Origin: Phoronis ovalis
Lineage: Eukaryota > Phoronida > Phoronidae
NCBI GenBank assembly: GCA_028565635.1
Contig: JAOXYB010058945.1
Coordinates: forward strand, 1-25,210
Reading direction: 5' to 3'
DNA length: 25,210 nucleotides
The notes beneath the pieces were generated by a model, which was not told the origin of the DNA, did not search any database, and worked only from the letters and a program-made list of their open reading frames with translations. This document shows, piece by piece, positions 9,776-20,659 of this stretch. The position numbers were made by a program, and so were the translations under genes. The stretch's first letter is position 1; the number at the start of each line of letters is the position of its first letter.

Positions 9776-12581
9776 AATCAGCTTAATAAGTACAGTTTAG
9801 TATCATTTTTAACAGTGATAGAAACCACAACGAAGTAGGTAGTAGCATCCATAGTGTTTTCACCTGCAACCTGAATGTAGCAAAAATGTTGGGACTATTT
9901 TAACCGAAGTTCTTAAAATTGTTCCTAATCATTGAAAGCATTGTTATCGATAATAAATACGTACACAATTTGAGAATTACCTCAATAATGCGAAATTCGG
10001 GATGGTGGGCTGAACTATTTACTTAGAAAACTGGTACAGGTACAGTTGCAAAATTACTTGCAGTGTTCAGATAATTAACAAAACATATATAGATGCTACT
10101 GCAACCTTAACTCTATGCAGCTTCTTTTCATGTTTTAAATCCAAAATTCTGGTTTTATTTAATAAATTTACCCACTTTGACTCTATCAACCATCTCAGTC
10201 TAAAATAATAAAAAAAGTTATCACTGAATCCAAAACATGCTAAAGTTTATGGAATGGTCCGAATGCATTAGATGTATATTTTTATGAGAAATAAAAGGCT
10301 TTATTATCAAAAATATCGTATCCATATTATGCAGCTGTTATATATCAGAGTTGGTTCTTTGTCATTTTAAAATTTTAATAACCTAGCTTCGTTATTCTTA
10401 AGCTAAAACTTGCATACTGCTTTGAATGCTTGACGTTTATTTCAAGACATATTTTTGGACTAAAACGCAAGACACACATCTAGAAACAACATCACTGTCT
10501 CGCACAAATTTGTTACCAGGAATTACATTGTCCTAATCAGCCAACATATTAAATTAAATACAACATTGGATTCAAGGAGTTACTCAACAGTTTGTGCGTA
10601 TACCTCTCGTAAATATTCTTAGCCACATGTAGCATTCTCAGTAATTTGCATAATTTATTTTTTATTTATTAAGTATTGCCATAACAAAAACAGTGTGCAT
10701 AAGATACACCTATTTATAATGATATGGGAGCATCCAAATTGTTTACCCTCTTTTTGAGCCTCGTTTTCATGAAGGACTAAGTTGCACAGTAGAAACAAGT
10801 AAAACTACAATCTGCATGCCCCATACCAAAATATTGGCCAAGTTCCGCAGAGTACCTCTAACTAGATCACAAAACATAAAATTACTTTCTCGGACCCTGT
10901 CCCATAATAAGATCATAATGCATTTTCCCATCATCTTCTTTAATCTCATAAATCATTATAAAAAAATCCAAAACGTAGCCGGAACCTATTAATTATATAC
11001 CCTATTGCCGGTTAATTTTTCAAACTGGCATGATCGACCAACACATTTTTTGATTTGAAGACTATCTCCGGAGAAAACAACAACTCATAAAAAATATTTA
11101 TGAATACTTTTGTAAAATACAACGTGTCATCTTTTTTAAAAAACAATACTCTTACAAATCTAGGTAATTAAACACACCCAGACGGAAAAAACAAACTGCG
11201 AAAGAGACTGTCCAGTGTGCAGAACAGTAACGAGGTGACGAACTACAAATAGTTTTACATACATGTTAGTTTCTTCAATTCTTATTGACCAATAGGCTAG
11301 TCAGCGAAAACTGGAAGTAAACAATATAAAGCATTTACGACCGAATCACATAGATCAAAAGTAATTTCTGAACAATAGGTCTTAAATTATTTCAAATCGG
11401 AAGTTGTTCAAGGAAGCGAAACTGTCAATACACTTTACTGGAACGTCCAGTAAACCTCGATCTTTATGCAACCGCAGAGAGTGACGGTGATCGAAATGAT
11501 TTTTATTCATACTATCCAATGATAATCCATATATTATCACGAGTAACGAAGAAATATAGCTTACACTAATTGGATAATTAAAAACAGCGTTTTTATATAA
11601 CGTTACCAATGAACAATGAGTTAATGACATGCTGTGAACTAGGAAAATACAAGCAATAAAATTGGGAAATAAAAAAAGGGAAACAGGCAATTTGTCAATA
11701 TTCATGCACGGCAAAAAATGAAATTTAATGTTAAAACAGCGAAATATGAGTTAAATCCAAAGCTAGCATTATTTCGGCGGGAGCATTGTTTTCGTTCTTT
11801 TCAAACACCTTCACGCAGAGAGTGGGCATTTTCATTTGCCTATCCCGCTTCCCTTGTAACAGACACGTAATGACTAAATGTATGAATTTACGAATTAATA
11901 AAACATATAGCTTCATAATGCACTTCTATGACAGTTCTAATTCTAACTCTGCACACCCCTTGCTAAGATTTGTCTTATGGAGTATATTTGTAATAAAAAA
12001 TTACGCTTATTTCAACTAAAAAACGGAATTTCCTCACTAAATGTTTCAGTGTAGGCATGAACATTGGCCAGAGGTTATCAATTCATCTTACAACTTGTTT
12101 ATTATCTATGATACACACGCTTTACGACTTCTTATCCAACACTATCTACTATATGAGATTTCGTGACTAAGATGAAAGTGTAATAAACGTGAGATTTAAA
12201 CCATAAAAAAATCTAGAAGACGATACGAAGAAAAAAAAACGGGCCTCAAAGATTCGTAGGTTCTAAATTTAAATACGTAACTGGAAAATGCTATTAAATA
12301 TGGGAAAGTAGTTTCGTTAAACCTGTTATTCATGACCACAAACTAGTACTGTGAACTTTGAACTGGGAAAAGTATATTAAGTGTAGTAAGCAATTTCTAA
12401 GAATTCGGTGGCTTTTCCGGTTATTCCCCTCTCACACTGTCACTGAATATTTTAAGTATCGATGTATTTTTCGGGGCATTTTTGATATTTCATTAGTTGC
12501 TATGACGAAACAGGAAAACAAAAATGACCATTAGAACAAAAATAAATAGGGAAATATAATTTCGATTCCATACTGTAAGTA
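9776..12581. other. Intergenic DNA between genes A and C
   Basis: No supported gene or RNA. Open stretches such as 11382-11714 (-) lack splice context, a recognisable domain or a paralogue in the window. A short perfect hairpin (TTTACTGGA, ACG, TCCAGTAAA) lies at 11434-11454. The right end must hold the upstream regulatory region of gene C. Confidence 0.5.
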
Positions 12582-12589
12582 TATAAATA
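12582..12589 (+). promoter_or_regulatory. TATA box of gene C
   Basis: TATAAATA lies 71 bp upstream of the exon 1 ATG, predicting initiation near 12612 and a 5' UTR of about 50 nt. Confidence 0.45.
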
Positions 12590-12659
12590 CAATAAGTAGA
12601 ACAAAGGGTTATTATGCCTTTCTGATTTTTTTGTGATAGCACAATATAATAAATACAAG

Positions 12660-12672
12660 ATGCTGTTTGCTG
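12660..12672 (+). CDS. Gene C exon 1
   Basis: ATG CTG TTT GCT G then the donor GTGAGT. Encodes MLFA plus one base, matching MIFA plus one base in gene D. The joined base makes GTA (Val5). A at -3 supports the start. Confidence 0.75.
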
Positions 12673-15600
12673 GTGAGTATGATAATTAATTATACGCTAA
12701 CTTATTATATTCCTTTCACTAGGAATTTCGTTATTGTTTGAAGCAGAATTCATAATTTTAAAACATTTTTTAAAATTATGAAAGCATAAAGTTGTAGTTT
12801 AGAAATAATACTAATAACCATGTATTGTGTATAATATTTTTGACAAATGTTTTCAACAACAGAAAGAGGAAGGTAATTTATAAAAGTAAATCCAAAACGT
12901 TAGTGTGTTTTAAGAATGCTTTTTAGGATAAGTGTAGTTAAAATGCTGTGAATATTAAAAAGATATACTAAAAACATGTTTTCATATGAAGATAATATAT
13001 CCATGAACATCTGGAATTATCCCAAATAAGCATAGTTTAAGCAGTTACGGGGAAAAAGTTGTAAGGTTAGAAACATTCAGTATATCAACTAATTGCCAGT
13101 TCCCCGCTTCCACCAGAGGTCGCCCTTAATGATGAAGATGCCTCAGTGATGTCGGATGCTTTATTTGTGTCCCGGTTTGCGTCTAAACTTTTGTTGCCCA
13201 TATACCTAACTAAATTACAAGTAGATTGAACATATTATAATTTCTATATCATAGCTTATAAAAATGTACAGTTTAGGCGGAATGTTTTTGTACTTCTTTC
13301 CCCAAAAGCGTTTTGCGACATTGCATTTTTTTGGAGAATGCGTAGGACAATCGAATCCGTTCTTACTGTACAATTTTTCTCTACTGCCCTTTAACCTGGG
13401 ATTGAAACATCTGACATGCACTGCAATTTTTTACTGCTAACAGGGGAATTTATGAATTGATGAAATAATGTATAATTTCGACCTTATGCATGATTACAGA
13501 CTCGTTAAAATACAAGAAACGTCCATTATTAACGGTAAACTTTATATTTTGAATTTTTTAGTACTCTTAGCCGCCATTTTGGTTTTGTCATCTACCTCAT
13601 TTGCGACCTCAGCAGAAGTTATTCTGAATAACACCCACACTGGTACCCTGTACGGATTTTTTGAATACCTGGAAGAGAGCCCGTATCCTTCCATTTGTAA
13701 TGCAAGTAATACTCTGCCTGGAATTTTACCAGGCATATATGCAATAACAATTCACACATATAGGGCATTGGCTGATCAAGCTGGAAACTGTAGTGCAAAA
13801 GACCGAGATTTATCTTTAGAAATAGTGAGTATTTTACCACAAATATTTGTAAAAAAATATATAATTTGTATTCCGAGTTGAGGTTAAAAGTTATTAACAA
13901 TGATAAAATTTAACATATGATTATTAGTAATGTCGATGCAAACTTGCTGAAGGAATTGCGATGCAAGAAGAAGTAGCTAAGTTTATACATTTTACTCTTG
14001 TACTTTATACATAATTTGAAATCTTAAAGACTATTGCGTTTACAAACGAAATCCCCAATTCTAGAAGGCGCACTCTATTCTCGCTGGTCTATTATTTACT
14101 CTGAACAAATGATAAATTGTAAATGGATCCGGAAATTTCCAACTAGTCTAATTCCTAGTAATTCCATGAAAAAATCTTTTTGTCGTTGAATGCACATGCA
14201 CAATTTGAGACACAAATTAAGCATAAAAAGCTTCATATATTAAAAAAGTATATATTAGTTGTAACTAACCTTACAAATTGAACAGGACGTCCACACAAAA
14301 AATAACATAATGGTAGATACAAGGAACAATCGTCATATACCTATCTTGCTACTACACAGAATGCATACCAAAAATTACACAACTATCATATAAGAACTTA
14401 GTGATTAAATCTTACTTTGTCTTTTTGTGTGACATAGATTTGCAAAATTCATATTTCTAAGAAAAGCACCAAACCTCGTTCTGGGCTCTTTAACTTACGT
14501 AGTAACAAACCACAGGGGGCCTGACCCTTGACATTAAATTATTTTACTTTTGTACTTTTATAATATTAATAAACCAAATATAAATGTATTTCCTACCACC
14601 AAAGTAGTTTCTTATTATTACAATAATAAATAAGTGCTAGAATGTATTTTTAATAAGAGTTAAATGTATTTTTTTTGTACATGATACTAATGTAAGCCCA
14701 GGATTGTAGTTATTCAATATATTTCCGATTTCATAAATTACGTGATGGTGTAGTACTGTTTTTTTTGTAGGGTGCGAATGTCGCAGCAGAAGCATTGGGT
14801 AACTGTAGTAAACTGGAGTTATATCTTAATATTTCTTTTTCGTCCAAAGTAAGTAATAAAACAAAAGTAAAATGATGTTCTAATTGTTTAAACAAACTCT
14901 AGACCAAACCTTGGAACAGCATGTCTCCCTCCACACCACACTGTATTCTTGGAATTATGATAAGTTATTGTGGGTGGAGGAACGTGCAATTCGTGCATGC
15001 ATTGTACACATGGCAACAATTAATTGCTGAATTATGTCGATCTTTGTCTTTGCCCTAGTGGGATATTTGTCTAGTGTATTCTTTAGTTTATCTCGTAGAT
15101 GCTTCAATGCCTTAGAAATAAAAATCTTCAACTGAAGTGGTTGTGAAAAATTGCTGAAAATCTGTATTTTTACCATATTATCGTCTGTACTTTAGAGTGC
15201 TGCATTCTTTTCTAGCCTGTTTTGAATTAGAACACTCTATCATTTATTTTTTCCAAGATTTATTAATAGAATTTCACTTTTACCTTGGTCACTTAAAGCA
15301 ATTTCGACAATCTTGTAATAGACTAGCAATGCATTTGACTTCTGCCCTCGTAGCCAGTGTCCATTACAATTCCTACATATTCCCCAAAACTGCTTTAAAT
15401 TGAAACATGTTGAAATGTTCAGTCATTCTCAGCATTTTTAATTCATCCTCTAATATCCGTTTAACATATTTTGCTTTTATTTTTACAGTTTGAAATATTT
15501 CTCAGCCAAGTACAAGGCTATGTATCAAAGATGCAGCCATTTTTACTGCGGGCACGGGACATTTACCGTGACGGTGTACGGCCAAGTCAACAACCGAACT

Positions 15601-15905
15601 ATCCAGCTCAAGATCCTAACTATGATTTGGAATACAAAACTAATAATGTAATTGCTGATCAGTACAACATATTATGCTCTATAAATCTTCTACTCACCGC
15701 TAAAGGGCATCATTCTTTGTATTCGTTAGATTATGTCATTGATACGTTCCTCAACAAACTGGACACAGAAGTAACGTCACCTACAGAAAAAACTGGATTT
15801 GTTTTACAAATAAATAAATGCCTTTTTGATATTTTAAAAAAACGTACAGAAAAAGAAGTTATAGCACAGGAAGTTTATTCTTTCTTGCAATTGCTTAAGC
15901 GCTAG
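12660..15905 (+). CDS. Gene C: divergent secreted helical cytokine-like protein, four exons, 256 aa
   Basis: Exons 12660-12672, 13562-13824, 14771-14848 and 15489-15905 join in frame with intron phases 1,0,0. Signal peptide MLFAVLLAAILVLSS..., cleavage near Ala22 (TSA|EV). Five N-glycosylation sequons (Asn27, 51, 80, 103, 112), unlike gene A. The last exon (119-256) has three predicted helices: EIFLSQVQGYVSKMQPFLLR, one around YNILCSINLLL with L180-C181, and a C-terminal pair ending EVYSFLQLLKR; a Pro/Asn-rich loop (about 147-163) separates the first two. C50 in SICNAS is placed like the PCAGS cysteine of A and D. No intron lies between the last two helices, unlike gene A. Sequence is far from A/B and D/E; kinship rests on gene structure, cysteine placement and location. 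Possible function: extracellular helical ligand (inference). Confidence 0.75.
13562..13824 (+). CDS. Gene C exon 2 (signal peptide, first helix)
   Basis: Acceptor GAATTTTTTAG, donor GTGAGT after an Ile codon (phase 0). Hydrophobic LLAAILVLSS, sequons NNT, NAS and NCS, and a short helix around YAITIHTYRALAD. With exon 1 it totals 92 codons, the same as gene A exons 1-2. Confidence 0.85.
14771..14848 (+). CDS. Gene C exon 3 (26 codons)
   Basis: Acceptor TTTTTTTTGTAG, donor GTAAGT, phase 0 both sides. Encodes AAEALGNCSKLELYLNIS within it, which resembles the end of exon 2 (ADQAGNCSAKDRDLSLEI), as if it were a duplicated exon end. Confidence 0.75.
15489..15905 (+). CDS. Gene C exon 4 (helices B-D, stop)
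   Basis: Acceptor TTTTATTTTTACAG at 15488; 138 codons and TAG at 15903-15905. The longest open exon of the window, with no disruption. Confidence 0.9.
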   Translation, partial: FEIFLSQVQGYVSKMQPFLLRARDIYRDGVRPSQQPNYPAQDPNYDLEYKTNNVIADQYNILCSINLLLTAKGHHSLYSLDYVIDTFLNKLDTEVTSPTEKTGFVLQINKCLFDILKKRTEKEVIAQEVYSFLQLLKR

Positions 15906-16332
15906 ATGTGTTACCTGGATTTCAAGTTATATCAAGAGACACCGCGAATTAGACAGGTGCATCAACTTGTTAGTGTCAAAACGTAAGATTTCCAAGCCAT
16001 TGCAGTGATAATTGGTATATGATATTGCTATTTTTGAAAACTACTCCATTTAATTTTTGTATTTTTTTCTTCTAAATTGGGTTTAATTTTTATAACATAT
16101 ATTATTTATAAACTGTTAAAGAGCATTTACCTTTTATAGTTTATTTACTTTGCTAACCACTTGAAGTTCAGCATGCATTTATTTTGCTACGTGCATTTTA
16201 AGATAAAGTTGTAATATTATTATTTTTTGTGTCACACCTTTTCCTGCTATTAAAACTGTTAGTTGACCTAAATTATGTATTTTCAAAATAAGTATATAAC
16301 AATTGTTAAGCAGTTTGATTCATTTTAATAAA
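15906..16332 (+). other. 3' UTR of gene C
   Basis: AATAAA at 16327-16332 ends a UTR of about 430 nt. It holds several ATTTA words and one TTATTTATA nonamer at 16102-16110, the AU-rich instability type found in many cytokine mRNAs. In DNA this AT-rich such words are expected by chance, so weight is low. Confidence 0.5.
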
Positions 16333-16640
16333 TGCATTTGATTTTTGTACTTTTTGCTGTTGAACTTTCCTTTCCTAGCATCCTAGAAAGAAATATATAA
16401 ATATCATTTACTTTGTGGACATCCGTTTTACACTAAGCACATATTTAATACCACACCTTAATTTTCTGAACTCTAGTTATCTTGATATATAACACTGAAG
16501 GGATATATTATAATTTAATTTTATATATGGATGTATATACAGTATTTCGTAATAACAAAGAAAAGGTCAGGTACATCCACTTCCGTGACAGAAAATAAAT
16601 TATTTTGCATATGCAGTTAGCGAGATTCGGATTACGTATG

Positions 16641-16706
16641 GGTAGCGGGTTAAACCTTTTGATGGATATATCTTGACAACCTGCATCCGATTTCAAAACA
16701 AATATT
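16641..16706. repeat. Dispersed repeat, copy 1
   Basis: Shares ATATCTTGACAACC, CATCCGATT and a GGGTTAAA..TTTGATGG context with 23761-23825, same orientation. Not part of the gene A/B segmental duplication. Family not identified. Confidence 0.6.
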
Positions 16707-16738
16707 CCCAATATGCACAAATGACTAAAATTACTCTA

Positions 16739-16781
16739 GTTATCTTACCGGTTCCGATCTGGTTATCTTACCGGTTCCGAT
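16739..16781. repeat. Direct repeat, two copies, period 23 bp
   Basis: GTTATCTTACCGGTTCCGAT occurs exactly at 16739-16758 and 16762-16781. Confidence 0.9.
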
Positions 16782-18750
16782 TAAGCAACCCGTGTACAGC
16801 AGTAATCTCGGGACTTGGACTCAAAAACGGGCGAGGAACTGCTTATTATTAACCTCTTTATTAGACCACGCTTAAACAATTTTTTCCTTATATGCATCCA
16901 CGGGGATCCATTAATAATTATAACTTTATTGCCGATCCATTCATTATGACTGCTCAGGATCCATTTTACATTTCTCATGAACCGACACGTGATGTGATTT
17001 AGCTAATCTGATTGCGTGAGGTATAGATGTCCTATAGCAAAATAACCTAAGCCTCAGTATAGATTTATAAATATTTATAAACATTTCTTGCCTATAGTAA
17101 GTACCGAGGCACAACATAAAACATTGTATCGTGGTCTGTCTTCGTCAGATTGCAGACGATGCATCTCATTTACTTTCAAACCTATAGTCTTCCAGAGGGC
17201 AGTTTGTTTTATGTTAGTCAAAAATATTTCCCTTTGTTGTGTCAGAATCCCGGAAATGGATTTACAGTTCATCAACAATGATAAACATCAAATAAAATAA
17301 ATAGAGGATCATTGTGTAAACAAGTAATACCACCTTCATTATTACAACCAGTCATATTTGATTACACTTGTGATGCAAATGAGGAGCATGCCCGATAGAT
17401 ATGACAACCAATAGGGTGACTCGTTTCGTATGTGACTAACTAATAACATTTAGGCAACAATGTTTTCAGTGGAATATTTCCTTTTTGTTCTTTTTTCGAT
17501 TCTGCCCAGGCCATAATGATTACTGATATTTAAAAGTATGTTTTTTTAGCTGAAACATTAAAATGACCGAACTATTTTTGATTTAATGAAACCATAGTTT
17601 CATGTTTTGATTGTGATTTGCAAAGTGCCCACCAGATGGTTTCTAGTCGTTTAATGACCTCTCCATTGAGAATTATTTTAATTGGCCATACATTGCTCGC
17701 ATGAAGAATAAGAAATCCGTCGTGGATATTAGACTTCTACAAAGGCGGGAAATATTTTGTTACCACTACAAATGGAAGGGGAATTCACCAGCGCTTATGT
17801 GTCATTGTGAAATGAATGCAGTAAACTTAGGTAATAAATGATTATCCATGCATCCAGGTAGATAACCTGTACATTTACGAAACATTTTTACCTGAATTTC
17901 AAATAATATGAGATGTATAAGGCACCATGTTACCGGGCCTTAATTGTGCATCTGCTATGTACATTAAAACCAGATACACACTTCTTTAGCTTGAACATAA
18001 TATTTGTACCAAACAGCATGCCCAAATGTTTGTACTTTTCTTTAAAGAAACAATTCTGTATTGCAGATTATCACAATTTTATATTTACACACGAGTACCC
18101 TGCATGCACTTCTAATTCTTGACGCTTGTAGAAGTTTGAGTGCAATATATGATTATCTATATATATCCCAGAGGCAAAACTTGAACATATGCAGCAGTAC
18201 AGTATATCCATTGACCCCTTCACGAAAAGTAAAAGTTCATGTATTTTCATTTTTATATTATATTTTGTTATTATAAAGTGAACTTGATAATCAGTATAAT
18301 AATGAGAAAGACATAAACATGTTGCCATCAAGTTTGCAGTTTACAATATGTTAAACTGAAAAAAATGTTATGCTTTAAACACAATGAAACAATGCCAAAA
18401 CTCTTACATACAGTACTGGCCACATTACTCTTAACAAAAGAAAAAACAATAAAAATAATAGTATTTGAAAAATAAATACCCATTTTTCTAAACTAAACAG
18501 TAAGAAATAAAATTCGTTTGTTGTACAGAATTGTCAATGCCTGCCGATTTGATAATAACAAATATTTCTATAATCCTATATTCTTACGATATGTTAATTG
18601 TGATTTTACAATAAAAACATATAATCACGTAAACAAATTAAAATTTGAAAAAAAAAAATTAATTGAAACTGTTATGAAAGACATTAAGAATAAAACTAAT
18701 ATACATACAAAATAATTTAATATTAAAAATAAAAGTAAGATTAAAAAAGA

Positions 18751-18873
18751 AGCACCTTTTCACAAAAAATACATAAATGAAGTAATACAAGCGCTCTTTT
18801 TTGAGCTTCACAATTGTATCACAATATATTATGCAGTAATGTTATTTCAACTTGAAAAGAAAACTATAGTAAC
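18751..18873 (-). other. 3' UTR of gene D, conserved with gene E
   Basis: Words such as GTTACTATAG, CAGTAATG and the GAAGC..AAAAAGAGCG region match 24261-24355 in order. No canonical AATAAA was found on this strand; ATTAAA at 18716-18721 is a candidate polyadenylation signal. Confidence 0.5.
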
Positions 18874-19206
18874 TTAATTATTACAATTCATATTCCCTAC
18901 ATATGTTTCTAGATCCTCCAAAAAATCTATAAAATCTGTTATAAGATTAACAATACACACTTCGTGCTCAATTTTTGTAGGTCTACACTGCGACGGTCTT
19001 TGTACCATATCAGATTCTGTTGAGTCCAGCATGTCTCTTGTTCCTAAAGCAAAATTTAGCGGACAAAGCAGTCGAGAGCTGAAAGGCACCTCCAAATAGT
19101 CTTTGATTTGTCTATTCATTTGTGAGCGTCGACAGATAGAGGCGTCATCTAAACGTTTCCCAAATTCTCGTAATATCTCGTAGTATTTTAACAATTTTGA
19201 ATTATC
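18874..19206 (-). CDS. Gene D exon 4 (helices B-D, stop)
   Basis: Acceptor TTCTTTTTTTAG; 110 codons plus TAA. SKL.KYYEIL, FGK.LDD, SRLLCPL.FAL, LITDF.DFL.DLET and the C-terminal NM.CNN are all kept in gene E, so it is coding. Confidence 0.92.
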   Translation of the reverse strand, partial: DNSKLLKYYEILREFGKRLDDASICRRSQMNRQIKDYLEVPFSSRLLCPLNFALGTRDMLDSTESDMVQRPSQCRPTKIEHEVCIVNLITDFIDFLEDLETYVGNMNCNN

Positions 19207-20531
19207 CTAAAAAAAGAAATACATCGTTTGTTTCGTTTAAAAGAAAGGAGCAAATTGTAACACAAACAATACTTATATGTATGAAAAAAAATAAATAACA
19301 ATAATACTGTAATAACATAAGTTAATAATAATAACATGCATATACAGTTTTGTGACTAGTGCTATCACAGTCAATCGTGATCGATGAATTATGATTTGTT
19401 ACACACCTAAACGTGTTTGGCAAATCTTGATATTTCTCCCACTAAATACAATAGTTACTGAGCTATTATTATTATTAATATGATACTATTATTTTACTCA
19501 TTTTTTACGGATATCTGACATAGTGGTCAATCCTAGATTTTTTAAATAAAAAATAAAAATGCTGCTCTCATTCTGCATGTCCAAGCAAATTTTTAACATT
19601 TAGTACCTAGTATTTAGGGATGACGTTATCTCGTTTTGAAAACGCGCAACTTTTAGCTCATTCATGTGAATCTCTACATTTGTACAATGCTTAAAAACGA
19701 ATTGATCAATCCTACCGTGTCAAGGACATCTCGCCAAGTGGTATCAAATTGGCTTTTCCAATCAAAATTGTTAGGACAATTCCATTCATATCTCTGTACT
19801 CTGGTTATAAAATCATTCGTCTGTAAATAGAAAGAGAGAAAGCCTAGTAGAATAAAGTTAAAGTATCGCTACTAAGGCAGCTATGGGCTATTTTTTCAAA
19901 AAGAAAATGTGAATGAAAGTAATATATATGCCATAAAAACTTTTTTATTCCTTTTCTTATTTTATAAATATAAATTAGTTTATGTTATTTTATATGAAAA
20001 AGGTCATTATAATTAAACGCGGTTGTGTTTTTACAGAGTTGTCAATCCCAAATATCGCACCGTGGAACTTACCACATTATTTCGCAGACTACGCGTACTT
20101 TCTACAATGTTATTTCCCAGATAAGCTAAGCATACAGGCTTAAGAGATGTCAACAGGATTTCCAAGTTTGGGCGCCGGCCTTGTGTACGAATGCTTCCCG
20201 CGCATGGCGAAATCCAATTAACATTAGCTCTTGCGGAAGACAAGTCTATGCAAATAGCTAAAATGGCAACAGCTACAGCCAGTTTTCCTAGAAATATAAT
20301 GTTAAGATTAAATGATTAATTAATTAATAGTTACCACTGAGGTTCAAACAACAAACTAATCAGAAAAATAAAAAAAAATTAAATTAGTAAAATTGCATGT
20401 ATATTAAACGATATCTTTGGTGAAATTTGAAATTACGAAAAATAAATTTGAAATTTTAGGTTTACGGTATACGGTGTCAATTAATTTTTCACAAATTAAA
20501 ATGCAAGCATATTTTTACCTGCGAATATCAT
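18874..20531 (-). CDS. Gene D: secreted cysteine-rich four-helix (cytokine-like) protein, four exons, 221 aa
   Basis: Exons, in gene order, 20531-20519, 20287-20073, 19820-19716 and 19206-18874, intron phases 1,0,0, all GT/AG. Signal peptide MIFAGKLAVAVAILAICID..., cleavage near Ala23-Ala25. W29-I-S-P-C33-A-G-S matches W-Y-T-P-C-A-G-S of gene A with the same spacing. Helix A is about 46-76; exon 3 (77-111) is a Trp-rich loop; exon 4 gives helix B (KLLKYYEILREFGKRLDD), helix C with L158-C159 (SSRLLCPLNFALG) and helix D (NLITDFIDFLEDLETYVGNM). Several more cysteines than gene A, so extra disulphides are likely. One sequon (N-V-T) is created across the exon 2-3 junction. Paralogue of E. Inferred role: secreted helical signalling protein; receptor unknown. 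Confidence 0.78.
19716..19820 (-). CDS. Gene D exon 3 (A-B loop)
   Basis: Acceptor TTTCTATTTACAG, donor GTAGGA, 35 codons, phase 0 both sides. Trp/Asn-rich: YEWNCPNNFDWK. Confidence 0.75.
20073..20287 (-). CDS. Gene D exon 2 (signal peptide, PCAGS motif, helix A)
   Basis: Acceptor TATTTCTAG, donor GTAAGT, phase 1 in and phase 0 out. KLAVAVAILAICI is the signal core; WISPCAGS follows. Confidence 0.85.
20519..20531 (-). CDS. Gene D exon 1
   Basis: ATG ATA TTC GCA G then GTAAAA. Encodes MIFA plus one base, closely parallel to MLFA in gene C. A at -3. Confidence 0.75.
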
Positions 20532-20644
20532 GCTGTTAATTTTATATCAATTCTGCACGCAATAAAAAATGTTTTTTCTTTGGTCAAATTTTGTATGTTT
20601 CAACCGTGATCTCTTAAACACTTTAACAAATTTTGATCCTGTCG

Positions 20645-20655
20645 CCCTTTTTATA
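20645..20655 (-). promoter_or_regulatory. TATA box of gene D
   Basis: On the minus strand TATAAAAAGGG lies about 115 bp upstream of ATG 20531, predicting a 5' UTR of about 90 nt. Almost the same core as the CATAAAAAGG upstream of gene A. Further up (about 20839-20848) the minus strand reads GGGAATTTTT, which fits the looser insect Rel consensus GGGRNYYYYY. Confidence 0.5.
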
Positions 20656-20659
20656 CCTT

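Larger units (their letters stand above)
16333..18715. other. Intergenic DNA between convergent genes C and D
   Basis: No gene or RNA supported. Contains a 23-bp tandem pair (16739-16781) and one copy of a dispersed repeat (16641-16706). Open stretches at 16508-16720, 17075-17300 and 17913-18331 overlap on both strands without splice logic or paralogues. Confidence 0.5.

Noticed and set aside
11382-11714. 110-codon minus-strand open frame
   Set aside because: No domain, splice context, promoter or second copy; composition like the surrounding noncoding DNA.
13468-13561. Unspliced start of gene C at ATG 13468
   Set aside because: It would put about 30 mainly polar residues before the hydrophobic core. 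The ATG at 12660 with a GTGAGT donor gives a standard signal peptide and matches gene D; an alternative first exon is still possible.
15197-15403. 68-codon plus-strand open frame before gene C exon 4
   Set aside because: Lies inside intron 3 and has no usable splice borders in the gene C frame.
17075-17300. Overlapping open frames of about 70 codons on both strands
   Set aside because: Equal openness on both strands and no supporting feature; likely chance.
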